Assembly: GCA_033063855.1 (NCBI GenBank)
Contig: CP093831.1
Coordinates: 14,012,001 to 14,076,000 of the forward strand
Source: Smittia aterrima
Lineage: Eukaryota > Arthropoda > Insecta > Diptera > Chironomidae
Direction: 5' to 3'
Length of the DNA: 64,000 bases
Made by a program: the position numbers and the translations under genes. Positions 1-10,248 of this stretch are shown piece after piece. The notes beneath the pieces were generated by a model that saw only the letters and a list, made by a program, of their open reading frames with translations, had not been told where the DNA came from and searched no databases. Each line of letters starts with the position of its first letter. The stretch's first letter is position 1.

Positions 1-1
1 T

Positions 2-353
2 ATCAGAATTCCTTTAGTGAATTGGTGTGAACTGATGAATGGTCAAGGTCAAAATCTGTTATTGAAGCATTTTGTTGATTTCCTCAAAGAAACCGAACCA
101 AAACTTATTCACGAATGTCCCTACACCGTGAGAACAATTGTATGCAAATGTAAATTTAGCCGACTAACTTAAATTTATTTCTCAGGAATACATTGTTAAT
201 AATCTTACCGCTAAGATGGGCTACGCTTTGTCTTTTTTTGCTTCAGGAAACTACAAGTCGGTGGTTTCGGTATTTGTTTCATCTAACAAGCTCATTGGCA
301 CAATAGAATCAATTTTTGTGGCCACGACTGCTCACAAGGATCCCTTTGGATAA
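2..353 (+). CDS. DUF1091 secreted protein, 3' part (cut by window start)
   Basis: Partial gene: the last two exons are 2..127 and 186..353, separated by a 58-bp GT-AG intron. The visible protein carries the DUF1091 signatures seen in the neighbours: a NWCELMN segment (matching DWCGLM in the other copies), the HECPYT motif directly before the splice site, and a C-terminal exon with FFASGNYK and ATTAHKDPFG before TAA. DUF1091 proteins are small secreted insect proteins thought to adopt a lipid-binding, MD-2/GM2-activator-like fold; their ligands are mostly unknown. The reading frame is open in what can be seen and the splice sites are intact, so it is probably functional. It is the most upstream member of the tandem array. 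The signal peptide and first exon lie outside the window. Confidence 0.85.
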
Positions 354-549
354 GAACTTTTTTAAAGGTCTATGAATTCCATGGTGCAGAAATTATTACA
401 ATTCAATTAAAAATAACTTTTGTTTGAACTTCAAAAAAATTATTTTAAATGAACAATTTCGATAATTGAATCTCTCTTCTGAAAAAACTAGCCTGAAAGC
501 TTCAATCAAATAGTGTTGCTTTTGAATGTCAACTTTATATAAGTAAAAG

Positions 550-1045
550 ATGAAAATTATTTTTATTTTCTGGTTTTGTTTCTTTCAAAGTATTTCCATA
601 AAACCAAGACCAAAGGAAAAAGACAGTTTATTTTAAAAGTGTTCGATACAATTTTTCTTGAAACTTTCGTCTATCAAAATTATTATTGTTTTGCAAACTC
701 GTACAGTCGAACAGTTTCAATGACAAATTCTTATGTGATTACAAAAAAGCCTTTTAGCAATATCTGGGTAATGATGTTTTATTTGACAGGATTCATTGAA
801 ACAGAACTTTCATTTTTAGTTAAAGGAAATATTAATTGATTATTATTTTATTATTATTTCTTTTCCTTTAATGGATTGGTGTACACTGATAAACAGCGAA
901 ACTCAAAACTTGATGGTTAGAATTTGATTGACGAAAACGTACCGATCCTGCAAACATTCACGAATGTCCTTACACCGGAGAATTATATTTTGAATAAATA
1001 TTTAAACATAATGACAAACGTTTCCAAAAATACGTCGAAGGCATT
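550..1045 (+). pseudogene. DUF1091 pseudogene, frameshifted
   Basis: Decayed copy of the array gene. ATG at 550 opens a signal peptide like its neighbours (MKIIFIFWFCFFQSIS), but a 2-bp deletion near 625, relative to the intact copies at 1322 and 2490, brings a stop a few codons later. An extra T near 658 follows, and the first conserved cysteine codon (TGC in the RCNF motif) is TAC. The second exon has lost about 30 bp at its start (the YYKYGNIFR segment), has a further frameshift near 920, and its splice donor after CPYT is GG instead of GT. Only a short trace of the third exon remains (about 1030-1045). Several independent lesions make a sequencing error unlikely as the sole cause. An upstream TATA-like stretch (534-540) is still present. 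Confidence 0.88.
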
Positions 1046-1061
1046 GGCAAGTCATTTGAAG

Positions 1062-1147
1062 AGATCGGGAATATACATCGTACATGATTAAATATTGAAT
1101 CAGATCGGGAATATACATTGTATGTGATTAAATATTGAATCAGATCG
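1062..1147 (+). repeat. Two-copy tandem repeat, 40-bp unit
   Basis: The unit beginning AGATCGGGAATATACAT occurs at 1062-1101 and again at 1102-1141 with only a few differences (for example CATCGTACATG versus CATTGTATGTG). A third partial start (AGATCGG) follows at 1142. It lies directly behind the broken DUF1091 copy, where its third exon should be, so it may mark a local duplication event that went with the decay of that copy. Confidence 0.85.
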
Positions 1148-1321
1148 GCTGAATAAAAAAATATTCAACGGAAAATTGCTAATTGCTTTTAAGAGTAACT
1201 TTAATTTAAACTCCAAAAAATTATATTAAATATTGCTATCTGATAATTTTTGAAACTCGATCAGAGAAGAGTTCAGTCAAAAAGTACGTTTAGTTGAATG
1301 TAAACATAAATTGAGAAAAAA

Positions 1322-1995
1322 ATGAAAATTATTTTTATTTTCTGCCTTTGTTTCTTGCAAAGTATTTCGTTAAAACCAAGACCAAAGGAAAACGACAGAG
1401 TTTACTTTAAAAGTGTTCGATGCAATTTTTCTGAGAACTACATTCATCAAAACTATTCTTGTTTTGCAAAATCGTACAGCCGAACAATTTCAACGTCAAA
1501 CGCTTATTTTATATCGAAAAAGCCACTCTACGACATCTGGGTAAGTCTCTTAAGGTTAATTATTTTTAATAGATATGTCTGAATTAAATTTTCCTTTAAG
1601 ATCAAGGTTGAAATGTACTACAAGTATGGAAACATATTTCGCGAAGCTCTGAGATTTCCATTAATCGATTGGTGTGGATTAATGAAAAACAATACTGAAA
1701 ATGTCTTAATCAAGTCCTACATCGACACTTTGAAAGATTCCGATCCCGAAAGCCTTCACGAATGTCCCTACACAGTGAGAGTTTGTTTAAAATAAATTTT
1801 AAACAACTTGAAGTTTATTATTTTCAGCAATACGTCGCAATAAATATAACGACTAAAATAGGATTTGCGTTGCCCTTCTTTGCTTCAGGTGAATACAAGG
1901 TTACCTCAACGGTTTTCGAATCACGGACTAAGTTTATTGGCTTCATTGAAAAAATTATGACTTTTACAACATCTCACAAAGAATCACATGGATAA
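1322..1995 (+). CDS. DUF1091 family secreted protein, 186 aa
   Basis: Three exons, 1322..1540, 1601..1774 and 1828..1995, give 561 bp and 186 residues. All splice sites are GT-AG and all introns are phase 0. Residues 1-16 form a signal peptide (MKIIFIFCLCFLQSIS). The mature protein has cysteines in RCNF, YSCFAK, DWCGLM and HECPYT, the pattern of DUF1091, and N-glycosylation sequons at CNFSE and QNYSC. The last exon holds FFASGEYK and ends HKESHG. DUF1091 proteins are secreted, insect-specific and related by predicted fold to ML/GM2-activator lipid-binding proteins; some fly relatives act in contact chemosensation. The ligand is unknown here. It sits between two decayed copies. A polyadenylation signal (AATAAA) follows at 2033-2038. 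Confidence 0.9.
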
Positions 1996-2037
1996 GATCT
2001 TTTGTAAAACCCATGGAAATATTTACAATTAAAATAA

Positions 2038-2232
2038 ATGGGAAAAGGCATAAATATTACTTGGGAAAAGCACAAAATATTTAATAATGACTTCAAAAGT
2101 ATTCGCTGCAATTATTCTCGGAAGTCCACAAACAAATTGGTTGCACCGCTATTTCATTCAACCAAAGAATTTATTGGCAGCGAAGAAACAATTGTGATTG
2201 CCACGACAGCTCATAAGGAAACCTTTGGATAA
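2038..2232 (+). pseudogene. DUF1091 relic: exon 1 piece fused to exon 3 tail
   Basis: An open frame of 64 codons that joins a fragment of exon 1 (KSIRCNYS, matching KSVRCNFS in neighbours) straight to the end of exon 3 (LFHSTKEFIG, then IATTAHKETFG and TAA). All of exon 2 and both introns are missing, as expected from an internal deletion of an array copy. There is no signal peptide; the first ATG overlaps the polyadenylation signal of the preceding gene. The tail is closest to the gene at 2490 (LLHSSKEFIG). I read it as a dead fragment. The surviving open frame is short enough to be chance. Confidence 0.75.
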
Positions 2233-2489
2233 GAACTTTGGACCATCATTGTTACCCAGACGAACTTATAGTATTACGTAACATATGTAGTGAACTGAGT
2301 TAAAGCAATATGATTATGACAGGAAACCTTACCGTTTAGGAAAATCAACTAAATGCAATTGACTTTAATTCTAACTTCCGAGAAACAATTTTAAATAATG
2401 ATTTCTGATAATTTTTAAACCTCAACCAAAGAAGAGTCCAGTCAAAACGTAGATGTAGATGAGAGTCAATGTAAATCGAGATAGAAAAA

Positions 2490-3163
2490 ATGAAAATTAG
2501 TTTTATCTTCTGGTTTTGTTTCGTTCAAAGTATTTCCATAAAACCAAGACCAAAGGAAAAAGACAGAGTTTATTTTAAAAGTGTTCGATGCAATTTTTCT
2601 GAAACCTACGCCTATCAAAACTATTCTTGCTTTGCTAAGTCTTACAGTCGAACAGTTTCAACGACAAATGCTTATATGGTTTTAAAGAAGCCTCTCAATG
2701 ATATCTGGGTAGTGATGATTTAGTTTTCAGGATTTATTTGAACAGAACTTTTATTTTTAGTTAAAGGAGGTATTCTACTACAAATATGGAAATATTTTTC
2801 GCGATATTATTTCTTTTCCCTTAATGGATTGGTGTACACTGATGAACAGCCATACTCAAAACGCGATGATTAAGTTTTTGATTGACGAAATGAAACGTAC
2901 TGATCCTGAAAACGTTCATGATTGTCCATACACTGTGAGTTATTAGTTGAATTAAATCTTAATTTCAAGTGACTCATTTGAAATTTGTTCCTCAGAGATT
3001 CGTCGTTCAAAATATAACTCTTACGGTTGGATCTTCTTTGTCATATTTTGCGTCAGGAGAATACAAATTGGTTACAACGTTACTTCATTCATCCAAAGAA
3101 TTTATTGGCAGCGTAGAAACAATTATAATTGCCACAACTGCTCACAAGGAGACCTTTGGATGA
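2490..3163 (+). CDS. DUF1091 family secreted protein, 186 aa
   Basis: Three exons, 2490..2708, 2761..2934 and 2996..3163, have exactly the same lengths (219, 174, 168 bp) as the gene at 1322. Signal peptide MKISFIFWFCFVQSIS, then RCNFSE, YSCFAK, DWCTLMN and HDCPYT with the four conserved cysteines. The third exon reads FVVQNITL at its start and ends HKETFG. Compared with its neighbours it has HDCPYT for HECPYT. Its introns are 52 and 61 bp. Function as for the family: a small secreted protein with a presumed lipid-binding fold and unknown ligand. Its exon 1 and first intron are very similar to the broken copy at 550, suggesting a recent shared duplication. Confidence 0.9.
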
Positions 3164-3542
3164 TTATTGGATCATTGTAAACAGGAAGTTCGCTGAACAT
3201 ATAGAAACATTTAAATTAGTCTTTATTAGATCTATTAAAGTATGATTCTCTGGACTAGATTATCTAATAAGGAATTTTTAGGATGAAAAATTTTCCTAAT
3301 GAGTCAAAAAAGTAGAAGATATTCGCCTCAATGAAAACATTAGACTTTTTGAAAGTCCACAAAGTAAAATCACCAAAAACTCAATTAAAAATAACTTTAG
3401 TTTGAATTTCCGCAAAATTATTTTATAAAATTTATCGAAGATCTTGATAGTTTATTTTTAATTTTCTCTTTTCTGGAACAATTATCAAAATGTTCAGTCA
3501 AATATTTCATGTTGTTCAATGCTAACGTTATATGAATAAGAG

Positions 3543-4201
3543 ATGAAGATTATTTGGTTATTCTGTCTTTGTTTCTGGCAATGTACTTCCATAAAACCAA
3601 GGCCAAAAGAAATTTATGGAATCAACTATAAAAATATCCGCTGCAATTTTTCTGAGACCTACTTCCATCAGAACTATTCGTGCTATGCAAAGTCATACAG
3701 TCGAACAGTTTCAACTTCAAACATTTATGCGATTGCAAAAAAGCCACTTTACGACATCTGGGTAAGTTTAACTTTTCCGCGATCGTTTGAATAAAAATTT
3801 TGTTTTAGTTCAAGATTGAATTGTATTACAAGTATGGAAACATTTATCGAGAAGCTCTAAGATTTCCATTAATCGATTGGTGTGGATTAATGAACAGTAA
3901 AACTGAGAATATGTTACTCAAATTCTACATTGACACATTGAAAGAATCCAATACAGAAAACATTCACGAATGTCCCTACACCGTGAGAGAAAAAAATTAG
4001 GCAAATTATAAAAAAATTCAAGTTCATTTTCAGCAATGGATCGTTAGTAATGTTACTACTAAAATGGGTTTCAGTTTGTCCTTCTTTGCTTCAGGTGACT
4101 ACAAGCTTATTACAACGATTTTCGAATCGCGAACTAAATTTATGGCCGTCGAGGAGAAGATTATGACTTTTACGACAGCTCACAAAGAATCATATGGATA
4201 A
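3543..4201 (+). CDS. DUF1091 family secreted protein, 186 aa
   Basis: Three exons, 3543..3761, 3809..3982 and 4034..4201, again 219, 174 and 168 bp. Signal peptide MKIIWLFCLCFWQCTS, then RCNFSE, YSCYAK, DWCGLMN, HECPYT and a last exon with FFASGDYK and HKESYG. The mature N-terminal region (KEIYGINYKNIRC) differs most from the other intact copies, which read KEKDRVYFKSVRC or similar, while the core is almost the same, so this copy may bind a different ligand (inference). Splice sites are consensus GT-AG with introns of 47 and 51 bp. AATAAA at 4254-4259 is the likely polyadenylation signal. Confidence 0.9.
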
Positions 4202-4399
4202 ATACGAACTCTTTTTAATATTCGTTGTAAAAACAGCCCACAAACCAAAATGCAATAAAACGATGTAATGGTAAATTTCATTTAAAAAGAATCAAGTGTA
4301 AAAATTAAGTAAAAAAAAAGTAAAAAGTCACACAAAAGGCGTAGCGAACTTATTCCTCAAATTTTCTGAAATGAATTGATCAAACTAAAAATTTACAAT

Positions 4400-4618
4400 T
4401 GTCCTTACACCGCATAAGTTTTATTATGAAATAGAAATTTAAAAAATCAACATTTATTATTTGCAGGAATTTGTCGCTTTTAATCTATCAGCAAACATGG
4501 AAGTAACCTTTTCTTTCTTTGCTTCAAGAGATTACATAGCTGTTTGTGTTTATTTATTATTTACATCAGATAGCAAATAATGTTTGCAACGACTGCTCAC
4601 AAGGAATCTTATAAATAG
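4400..4618 (+). pseudogene. DUF1091 relic: end of exon 2 and exon 3 only
   Basis: Only the CPYT end of exon 2 (4400-4411), a decayed intron and exon 3 are left. The splice donor after CPYT reads GCATAA instead of GTGAGA. Exon 3 starts after a good TTTGCAG acceptor (4467) with EFVAFNLS and FSFFAS, then runs to an early stop. The normal C-terminus (ATTAHKESYK) follows in another frame, ending TAG at 4616. Exon 1 and most of exon 2 are gone. This is the last member of the plus-strand array, next to the oppositely oriented LRR gene. Confidence 0.8.
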
Positions 4619-4673
4619 CAAAAAATTATTTCCGTTCCTTAAATTATTTTAAAGCTTCGCGAAATATTTTCAA

Positions 4674-6070
4674 TTAGGAACAGCCAACACCTCGAAGGTT
4701 TCGTTGATTGTTAACAAACCTTCCGTCCTCAATTACGAGGTTAATGTTTGCTTTCAACATTTTCTTGATAATTACGCTGAGGACCTGGCATGAAAATAAA
4801 TTTTCAGAAATTCCGAGGGTTTTTAATTCAGGGAACTCGTTACGAATGTCAGAGAGGTCGAGTTGCGATGCGTATGATATTCCATTTCCATGAATTAGAA
4901 GACTCTCCAAACTGGGAATGGACAGAAGGTAATTCAAGTCGAAATACGTCATACCATTGTCCGATAAATCCAATATTTTGAGCTTTTGGTTCGACGAAAA
5001 CGACCCGTAGTCGATTGTAATTCGATTTGACCTAAGGTTAAGGGTTTCGAGATTAATGAGCCCTGAAAACGATTGGTACGGCATGAAATCGTAATAGAAA
5101 ATCTGATTGTATGACAAGTCCAAAATCTTGAGACTACTTATTTCGTCGATCCAGTCAACTCCGTTTCTATCAAAGCTGTTGTTGCTCAATTGATTGTGGG
5201 ACAAGTTCAAATCCTCCAACGATATAAGGTTGCTGAAAATTTCCGGTTGGATTATGGAGATCATGTTTTGGCTCAAGTTGATTTTTCGCAAATTTCCGGC
5301 TCCGTTGAAGACATTAGCCGTCAGGGATATGAGTTCATTGGCACTGAGATCGACTTCAACAAGATACGGAAGTCCAAAAGTGTAGTCAGCAATTTTGTGA
5401 AGCTTTGAATGGCTTAGGTTGATGAGCTTCAAAGCGACGTAGGTGGAGAAAAAATCTGACGACAGCATCTGCAATGATTTAATTTCGCTTTAGATTTTTT
5501 CCAATGCTTCTAGATCAAAGTTAATTTATTCAAAAGAAATGAAAAATCATCTTCATCAATCATGATAATCTAAAGTTATGAGAAAAACTAAACAGAAAAG
5601 GAAGCTTTTTCTTGCGACAAGCGAGGGTGGTGCAGAGAACGAAAGACAATCCTTTCGTTGAAATTAAATTAAACTTAAACAAGATTGAAAAAGACGAAAT
5701 CTCTCACGACCTTTCAGCGTCTAAAATCTGTACTCACATTAACTTTCGACTTATCAAATATAAGACAAGTGACGTAATAAGCTTCTCTCGGATGGCGAAT
5801 CTCATCCCTTTTGTCAAATTGGTAGCCACTTAGGAGACACCTTGTTGACTTCAGAGAGCAATAACCTTGATTGTTGTCATCGGCGATTGTTTGGTTGTCC
5901 ATACATCTTAGAATTATTCGAGTACTATCGCCAACCTTGACCTGTGACCTAACGACTGAGCCCAAACAGCAAATGGCGACAATAAATCTGTTTGCGTGTT
6001 TAATTGCACACCGTTTAATTGATTGCGATAAAAGAGAAAAGAGAAAATTGCGCAAATACCTTAAAAGCAT
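4674..6070 (-). CDS. Secreted leucine-rich-repeat protein
   Basis: Two exons on the minus strand: 6070..5738 and 5468..4674, joined in phase 0 across a 269-bp intron with a GTGAGT donor and TTGCAG acceptor; about 375 residues. The first exon carries a hydrophobic stretch (RFIVAICCLGSVV) that looks like a signal peptide, followed by a short cysteine-containing region. The second exon is almost wholly LRRs: at least eight repeats of the LxxLxLxxN type, for example LRKINLSQNMIS, LEDLNLSHNQLS, LKILDLSYNQI and LETLNLRSNRI. No transmembrane segment or intracellular domain follows the repeats, so the product should be secreted. The partner is unknown; insect secreted LRR proteins serve in immunity and adhesion. 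The start is uncertain: the ATG at 6070 places about 27 residues before the hydrophobic stretch, so a small upstream exon may supply the real start. Confidence 0.75.
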
Positions 6071-6854
6071 TTATGCAAAGTGTCGAGAACGTTAAAACAA
6101 CTTTAAAGCAAGTCTGTCGATGGAGAACCGCGAAACGAGACTAATTAATGAAAACTGGAAATGAGAACTGAATTAAGTCATGATCATTAAGCGTCTTATC
6201 AGTTCATGCAAAGAGAGAATAATTCTGATGAAAATAAAGCTCTTTCGTGAGGGAATTCCGAGTAGAATTCAGCTTTTGTTCAGTTTATCTTTGAAAGGAT
6301 AAATCAAATTTCATTTTGTTATTCTGATAATCGTTCATCGTTCCGTCTCTCTATTGACACAACAGAGAATTCCATCAATGCGATTCTGCATTCAGATTGA
6401 TTTTCTCAACGCCGAGAATATTTATCTAACATGAATTCGTTTAAGAATTTGATTCGAAGTAAGAAAGTTTCTTCGATGGAAAAGACTATACGAGTGACGT
6501 CATGAGAAAAACAGTTTTCAAAGGAAAAAAAATTATTTTCAAGTTCAAATTTGCAAAATTAGAAAGTTTTTTGTTGAAATGTCTTCTGCAAAGTTAGTTT
6601 AAGATTCAAAATTAAGAAGTTATTTATTTTTTATAAGAAAAAATTTATTTTTGTTCGTGCATTGGGCAACTCGAATCACTAACACATTCGCGTTTTCTCT
6701 CAGCAGTTGCACAGTAAATTTTGTTTTTCAGCAAAAATAGAAGAATTGAAAGTCGCGCAGTTTAAACTAAATTTCGCGTCTGACACTGCTCGGGTTGAGT
6801 CTTCCTTTAAACAAACTAATCGTCAGCTGATTGATTCTGTGGATAGCAACGAAG
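6071..6854. other. Intergenic region between LRR gene and MPC2
   Basis: Divergent spacer of about 780 bp between the minus-strand LRR gene and the plus-strand MPC2 gene. It should hold both promoters. An initiator-like CTCAGCAGTTG near 6700 lies about 150 bp before the MPC2 start. No TATA box, RNA gene or repeat was recognised. Confidence 0.5.
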
Positions 6855-7505
6855 ATGGCTTCGAAATTATATTCTCTTCTTGTAAATACGGCGACTCCAA
6901 TGGTGCCATCGAAGTTGATGCCACTTTGGAATCATGCTGCGGGACCTAAGACAGTTTTCTTTTGGGCACCAGGTTAGTCCACTCGAACTAAATCCCTTAT
7001 CGACGATAACATTTTCTGTCTTATTTTAGTGTTCAAATGGGTGAGCGAAAATCAAATATTTGATTGAAAAATGTTTCTCAAGGCCATCGGATTGTGTAAC
7101 CTGAATTTCTACGTAGTGTCATCTAGTTTTTCTCAACCTTGGCATTAGAAAGGGAAATCAGATTACTTCCGATTAGAGTTAGAAGACAATGGGATCTTTA
7201 TGACGAATCTTTGAATATCTTTGTAGGGTCTTGTTATCGCCGGTCTCAACGATATTCGTCGTCCAGCTGATCAACTTTCCATAGGACAATCAGCATCTCT
7301 GGCCGCCACTGGAATCATTTGGTCAAGATACTCACTTGTCATCATCCCGAAGAACTACGGACTCTTCTCAGTCAACGTATTCGTCGCCCTTACTCAAGTT
7401 TATCAACTTTATCGTGCTTTCACCTTTAAGAAGAAGGTGGAAACAATTGCGGCGTTGCCAGAAGCCGAGAAAGCTCCAATGGTTGCGATGCCAGCCAAGA
7501 AATAA
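6855..7505 (+). CDS. Mpc2: Mitochondrial pyruvate carrier 2
   Basis: Three exons, 6855..6972, an 11-bp micro-exon 7030..7040, and 7227..7505, give 408 bp and 135 residues, the normal MPC2 size. The protein shows the MPC2 signature in order: NHAAGPKTVFFWAP, VFKW, GLVIAGLNDIRRPAD, LSIGQSASLAATG and IWSRYSLVIIPKNY, followed by two hydrophobic segments and a Lys/Ala-rich tail. MPC2 pairs with MPC1 in the inner mitochondrial membrane to import pyruvate for the TCA cycle. The micro-exon codes for V(partial)FK and W and is needed to keep the frame: G|TG then TTC AAA TGG. It lies divergent from the LRR gene. AATAAA at 7767 is the likely polyadenylation signal. Confidence 0.96.
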
Positions 7506-7766
7506 ACGAAACTAGCGAAGAAATTTGTAAATATAATTAAAGGAAGGTGCTCATCAAATGAGCAAACGAGACGACTTATGCTAAGAATTCTCTGATGAAA
7601 TCTTTAAGAACTGATCCACGAATAACGCGTAGCGTTAATCAATAGACAAACCAGAAGTTAATCTCCAGTTCATTGTTTTGCTTTTAAGTTAGAAACAAAA
7701 CATTCTCTAAATGTTTGTTCATGAAAATTGTTATCAACGGAGTCAAGGGGAAAATGTCGATTTTGT

Positions 7767-7772
7767 AATAAA
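7767..7772 (+). terminator. Polyadenylation signal, MPC2
   Basis: AATAAA hexamer 262 bp after the MPC2 stop codon and the first good one downstream, followed by T-rich and GT-containing sequence. Confidence 0.6.
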
Positions 7773-9672
7773 ACTTTATCATTAACGTTCCTCGTAACTC
7801 GATCTTATCAAACCACTTTCAAGTAAGCCGATGGCAAGACAACAAGAAAATCAATTTAATTGAAAAGAAAATGTTTAGTTTTCCCCAAACAACGAATGGC
7901 GTCATCGATGAGTCATGAGTTTCCACATCGCGTTCGTTCAACTCTTTGTAAGAAGGAAAGTCACTAAAAGAGTGAAAAATAATTTTTCTTTTGCTGTGAA
8001 TAAAGATTTCATGCTCACCGTTATGTTTTTAATTAGCCGTACTTTCATTCTCGAGGTCTTTCGCCAACTAAAAGAGAACAATGGAATTGGGCGCTGCCTG
8101 TAGAGCGAGGTCGATGATCGGTTGCTCAAAGCAGTCCAAGTGCCAATCAAAATGACTTTTTGTTTATGGTGTTTTACATTAAAGTAGCATAAAAAGTTTT
8201 TTGTCTTTATTTTCAAATTACATCGAAAAGTTTGTTGTTTGCAATTATTTCCATAAGGAGGTAAAATAGGAAAGTGTTTTTCATTCTTTTTGGTGATGAT
8301 AAGGAAAAGCAATAAAATAAAGTAAAGCAGCAAGTCACGGCATGTGAAACGAAGCGAATTCTGTTCCAATTGGAAAAATTTAAGTGTGCACAGTGAAGTC
8401 TCTTGAGTTGAAAAACAACATTGCTGATCGACTGTGTTAGCTAATTGATAAATTACTAAGATTTCTCTGTTCTCGAGATATCACTGTAGCGTTGGTTTTC
8501 AATTGGCGAAAACTCTCATAAAGCCAAAATGGAGCGATGACGACCGCAATCGGAAGTCGATGGTTAACAATATAATTGGCGCAAAGAAAACTAGAAGTTA
8601 ACAGAAATGTGTGTCTATCGATCGAGGGCGCACGAGAGAGGAAGAACATTTAAATTAATATTCAATTGAAGCTACAGCAGCTAATGCGTTAGCAGCTAGC
8701 TTAATCACACCAACAACAACGTATCTTCCATTAAATTACGATTTTACGATAAATTGTTTATTCTCGTTCCGACTTCCACTCTATTGTAGATTGATTTTTT
8801 ACGTCACATGAACATTTGTCATTTTCGTTTATGGAGATTACTGCGGGTATTGTGTGTGGGTGTGGGACGTTGATTTAAATTACAAATCTTCGAATATTTC
8901 AAGACTTTTTATCATCATCTTAGTAAACAAAGGTTTGGTAATCGAGGCAATTGTCAAGTGATGACTGTTAGTTAAGTAGTTTCTCTTGGTCGCACGGGCG
9001 ATTATGAGGGGAGGAGACAACTAGATAGACGCTTAAGCATGTGAGAAGAGGCGAATAATCAACTTTTACCGTTTTCTCAAAAAAAGAAGAGGAAGAAATA
9101 ACATTACAAACGAAAAAAAAAATTATCTTTGGCAAAATAAAAAGGAATAAAATAATTTCCGTCGGCGGTGATTCATTCAATCGTGAGATTGGTCTTGATC
9201 ATCACAAAAGTTTTAGACGAAGTATCGCCGATGTACGACTTAAAATTCTTCGAATGACTCGTTAAATGAAAACAAAGATTTAATTAATACTTCATCGAAC
9301 TCAGTTAAAGACGATAGCTTACAATTTATATTTTGGGCGGGAAGTTGAGCCGTGTCGTTAACAGAATAGATCGAAAGAAAGTGAAGGCTGAGCGGAAGGC
9401 TATAAATAATCAAAGAAATGCAAGAAGCTGCTTTTTTGTTGATCCACCCGAAAACAAGAACAATTAACTTCTAAAATTAGATAGTAAACTACGAAACTAT
9501 TCTCGAGTGGATTGATTGGGTTCTGGCAGTTCCGATTTTCCTTTCGCTATGTTGAGCGAATGCACTTTCACTTAGAAAACTTATAAATTTAGAAATTGAA
9601 GAAGAAGATTTTGTCGAGTATCAAAAAGCAGCTTTGTTGGTCCTCATGGTTTGACTGCAGTAGTCTAATAAT
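7773..9672. other. Gene-free spacer between MPC2 and Jupiter
   Basis: About 1.9 kb between two convergent genes. It probably contains the Jupiter 3' UTR. A TATA-like GCTATAAATAA at 9399-9409 (plus strand) has no coding frame behind it that I can support. Short open frames here show no family motif. No repeats or RNA genes were recognised. Confidence 0.45.
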
Positions 9673-10248
9673 TTACCAGAGGGCAGTTGAGCGATGATGA
9701 TGGTACTGAGGCAAAGCAGCAGCTGGCTGAGCTGGTTCTGCTTGGACATTTCCATTGAACTTATGATCGACTCCATCTTCGGACAAATGCGATTCGTTTT
9801 GATGTTGTGCTTCGGCGACAGGAGCAGCTGCTGGTGCTTCTGGCTCGGCTTCAGCGAATTGCTGTTGAACTTTCAAGTTGGGATCGACGGTATTCATGCA
9901 GAAGTTGAGATTGGAGCTGTTTTGCTGGTCATACTTCGGGCGAACATGAGGACGAGCTTCTTCAGCTGGTGCAAAAATGTTTGACGAAGCACCACCCTAA
10001 ATGGACATGATGATAATAGTAGTTGAAGCATTAGATGGAAACGTGAAAAAGTTGTCGTCACGCGAAAGCAGCGAATTTAGATCATCACACTCGCACAAAG
10101 TTTTTCTTTTCGTTTTTTTTTCATTTATCGATTTTCTGCGAAATTTTCCAACAAAGAAAAGTAATTTTTTGCTACTTACTGGTGGTCGAAGCACTCTAGA
10201 TGATGAACGGCTATCGCCTAATCCAATGTTAAACTCTGTGGAACTCAT
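9673..10248 (-). CDS. Jupiter: Jupiter/HN1-like microtubule-associated protein
   Basis: Two exons, 10248..10180 and 9996..9673, joined in phase 0 by a 183-bp intron (GTAAGT donor, TTTAG acceptor); 130 residues. Residues 17-25 are SSRVLRPPG and continue into GGASSNIFAP, the diagnostic N-terminal motif of the Jupiter/HN1 (JPT1/JPT2) family, here split by the intron between RPP and GG. The rest is a low-complexity Gln/Ala/Pro/His region (PEAPAAAPVAEAQHQ, then PQYHHHRS) with no second SNIFG motif that I can see. Fly Jupiter binds along microtubules; vertebrate relatives are small cytosolic and nuclear proteins. The protein is short against fly Jupiter (well over 150 residues), so extra isoforms or exons may exist. 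It is divergent from the ZP-N gene, about 1.1 kb away. Confidence 0.85.

Noticed and set aside
9399..9409. TATA-like sequence on the plus strand
   Set aside because: No supported gene starts downstream; the next plus-strand gene begins about 2 kb later with its own TATA and initiator.
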